Shown in pieces: positions 47,433 through 47,763 of a stretch of DNA of 47,763 nt. A program made the position numbers and the translations under genes. The stretch is from positions 1 to 47,763 of the forward strand of contig SVJO01000008.1 in the NCBI GenBank assembly GCA_015068935.1, given 5' to 3'. The stretch comes from Oscillospiraceae bacterium (GTDB taxonomy: Bacteria > Bacillota > Clostridia > UBA1381 > UBA9506). The stretch's first letter is position 1, and each line of letters starts with the position of its first letter. The notes beneath the pieces were generated by a model, which did no database searches, was not told where the DNA came from, and worked only from the letters and a program-made list of their open reading frames with translations.

Positions 47433-47484
47433 TACCTTCATTCTTAGTTGCCTCTTTTGCATAAAATGAAGGGGTAGATTTTTT
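47433..47484 (+). terminator. Terminator-like hairpin between promoter and tRNA-Leu
   Basis: CCTTCATT (47435-47442) pairs with AATGAAGG (47465-47472), and a run of six T follows at 47479-47484. Placed about 65 nt after the predicted start, it could act as an attenuator or give a short RNA. Confidence 0.5.
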
Positions 47485-47505
47485 GTTTACAATATAAGTA
47501 TATAT

Positions 47506-47592
47506 GCGGATATGGCGGAATTGGCAGACGCGCATGGTTCAGGCTACGCCACCTCGGTGATTAAATAGGTTAAACCGGATTTATCCATTTTA
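47506..47592 (+). pseudogene. Decayed full-length copy of tRNA-Leu
   Basis: The first 38 nt are identical to the tRNA-Leu at 47670, and with 4 nt of flank the match is 42 bp. The following 23 nt have the same length as in the real gene but differ. The last 26 nt still align (AGGTT at the T-arm and TTATCC in the acceptor), but the terminal GCACCA is ATTTTA. The anticodon stem and T-arm no longer pair properly and there is no CCA, so it is not a functional tRNA. Confidence 0.75.
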
Positions 47593-47669
47593 TATGTGAG
47601 GATTAAGCGGTTTTGCTCCTCCTCGGGTTACCTCTCCCGTGTAAAAATTAAGGGGTTAAAACTAAATAT

Positions 47670-47756
47670 GCGGATATGGCGGAATTGGCAGACGCGCATG
47701 GTTCAGGTCCATGTGAAAGCGATTTCATGCAGGTTCAAGTCCTGTTATCCGCACCA
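47670..47756 (+). tRNA. tRNA-Leu (anticodon CAG)
   Basis: An 87-nt class II tRNA with encoded CCA. The acceptor GCGGATA pairs with TATCCGC. The anticodon stem CATGG/CCATG encloses TTCAGGT with anticodon CAG (reads CUG). The variable arm TGAAA-GCGA-TTTCA is a perfect hairpin, and the T-arm CAGG-TTCAAGT-CCTG is intact. The window ends 7 nt later. Confidence 0.97.
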
Positions 47757-47763
47757 ATTTTCA

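Noticed and set aside
47502-47707. Attachment-site duplication from an integrated element
   Set aside because: The repeat covers the 5' rather than the 3' half of the tRNA, is only 164 bp apart and no integrase lies between the copies.
47506-47756. tRNA-Leu split by a group I intron
   Set aside because: The second copy is complete by itself, and no intron core or 3' half fits the first copy.

Overview
The window looks like a chromosomal segment of a low-GC, spore-forming anaerobe of the class Clostridia (Bacillota). The sporulation genes are gpr (germination protease) and spoIIR. Anaerobic metabolism is indicated by a four-subunit 2-oxoacid:ferredoxin oxidoreductase. Gene clusters typical of Clostridia are present: dgt-dnaG-rpoD, nadK-argR-recN, ylxM-ffh-rpsP-khpA and a DUF421/DUF4363 pair. 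Genes are closely packed, mostly with AGGAGG-type ribosome sites and consensus TTGACA/TATAAT promoters. I see no phage, transposase, integrase or CRISPR array. The species cannot be named from this sequence.

Layout, left to right. 1-2.3 kb: an amidohydrolase, a membrane protein, tRNA-Ser(GGA) and an unsecreted Cu/Zn superoxide dismutase-like gene. 2.3-8.4 kb (minus): typA, dgt, dnaG and rpoD, probably read from one promoter before typA. 8.4-12.8 kb (accessory): a flavodoxin-like protein, a 43-residue Asn/Gln-rich ORF, an AraC-type regulator divergent from L-fucose isomerase, and a PHP-domain phosphoesterase. 12.8-14.7 kb: rpsB-tsf behind a structured leader. 14.8-20.4 kb: nadK, argR, recN and a copper ATPase with a CopZ-like domain fused at its C-terminus. 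20.5-22.2 kb: lysS, followed by an odd GC-rich, hairpin-rich intergenic stretch. 22.2-25.2 kb: a DUF6514-type gene and ylxM-ffh-rpsP-khpA. 25.2-27.6 kb: glmM plus an acetyltransferase-only GlmU, behind what I read as a glmS-class self-cleaving ribozyme. 27.6-28.8 kb: the DUF421/DUF4363 pair. 28.8-35.3 kb (minus): two short ChrA proteins, FtsK/SpoIIIE, a YgiQ-type radical SAM protein and FolD. 35.3-38.4 kb (minus): the oxidoreductase porC-porD-porA-porB. 38.4-42.4 kb (plus): gpr, an Asp23-family protein, purB, proC and a 53-residue membrane-anchored protein. 42.4-47.3 kb: spoIIR, three tandem M42 aminopeptidases and an M23 peptidase. 47.4 kb to the end: a tRNA-Leu(CAG) gene preceded by a decayed full-length copy of itself.

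The most interesting system is the amino-sugar locus. The ribozyme core (27312-27454, minus strand) matches the conserved glmS ribozyme sequence closely, but the first gene downstream is glmM, not glmS. The next gene encodes only the acetyltransferase half of GlmU. A ribozyme activated by glucosamine-6-phosphate would therefore control the enzyme that consumes this metabolite. Other points of interest are the promoter overlapping a terminator before ylxM, the CopA-CopZ fusion with a possible internal start, a four-cysteine insertion in EF-Ts, and the tRNA-Leu pseudogene.
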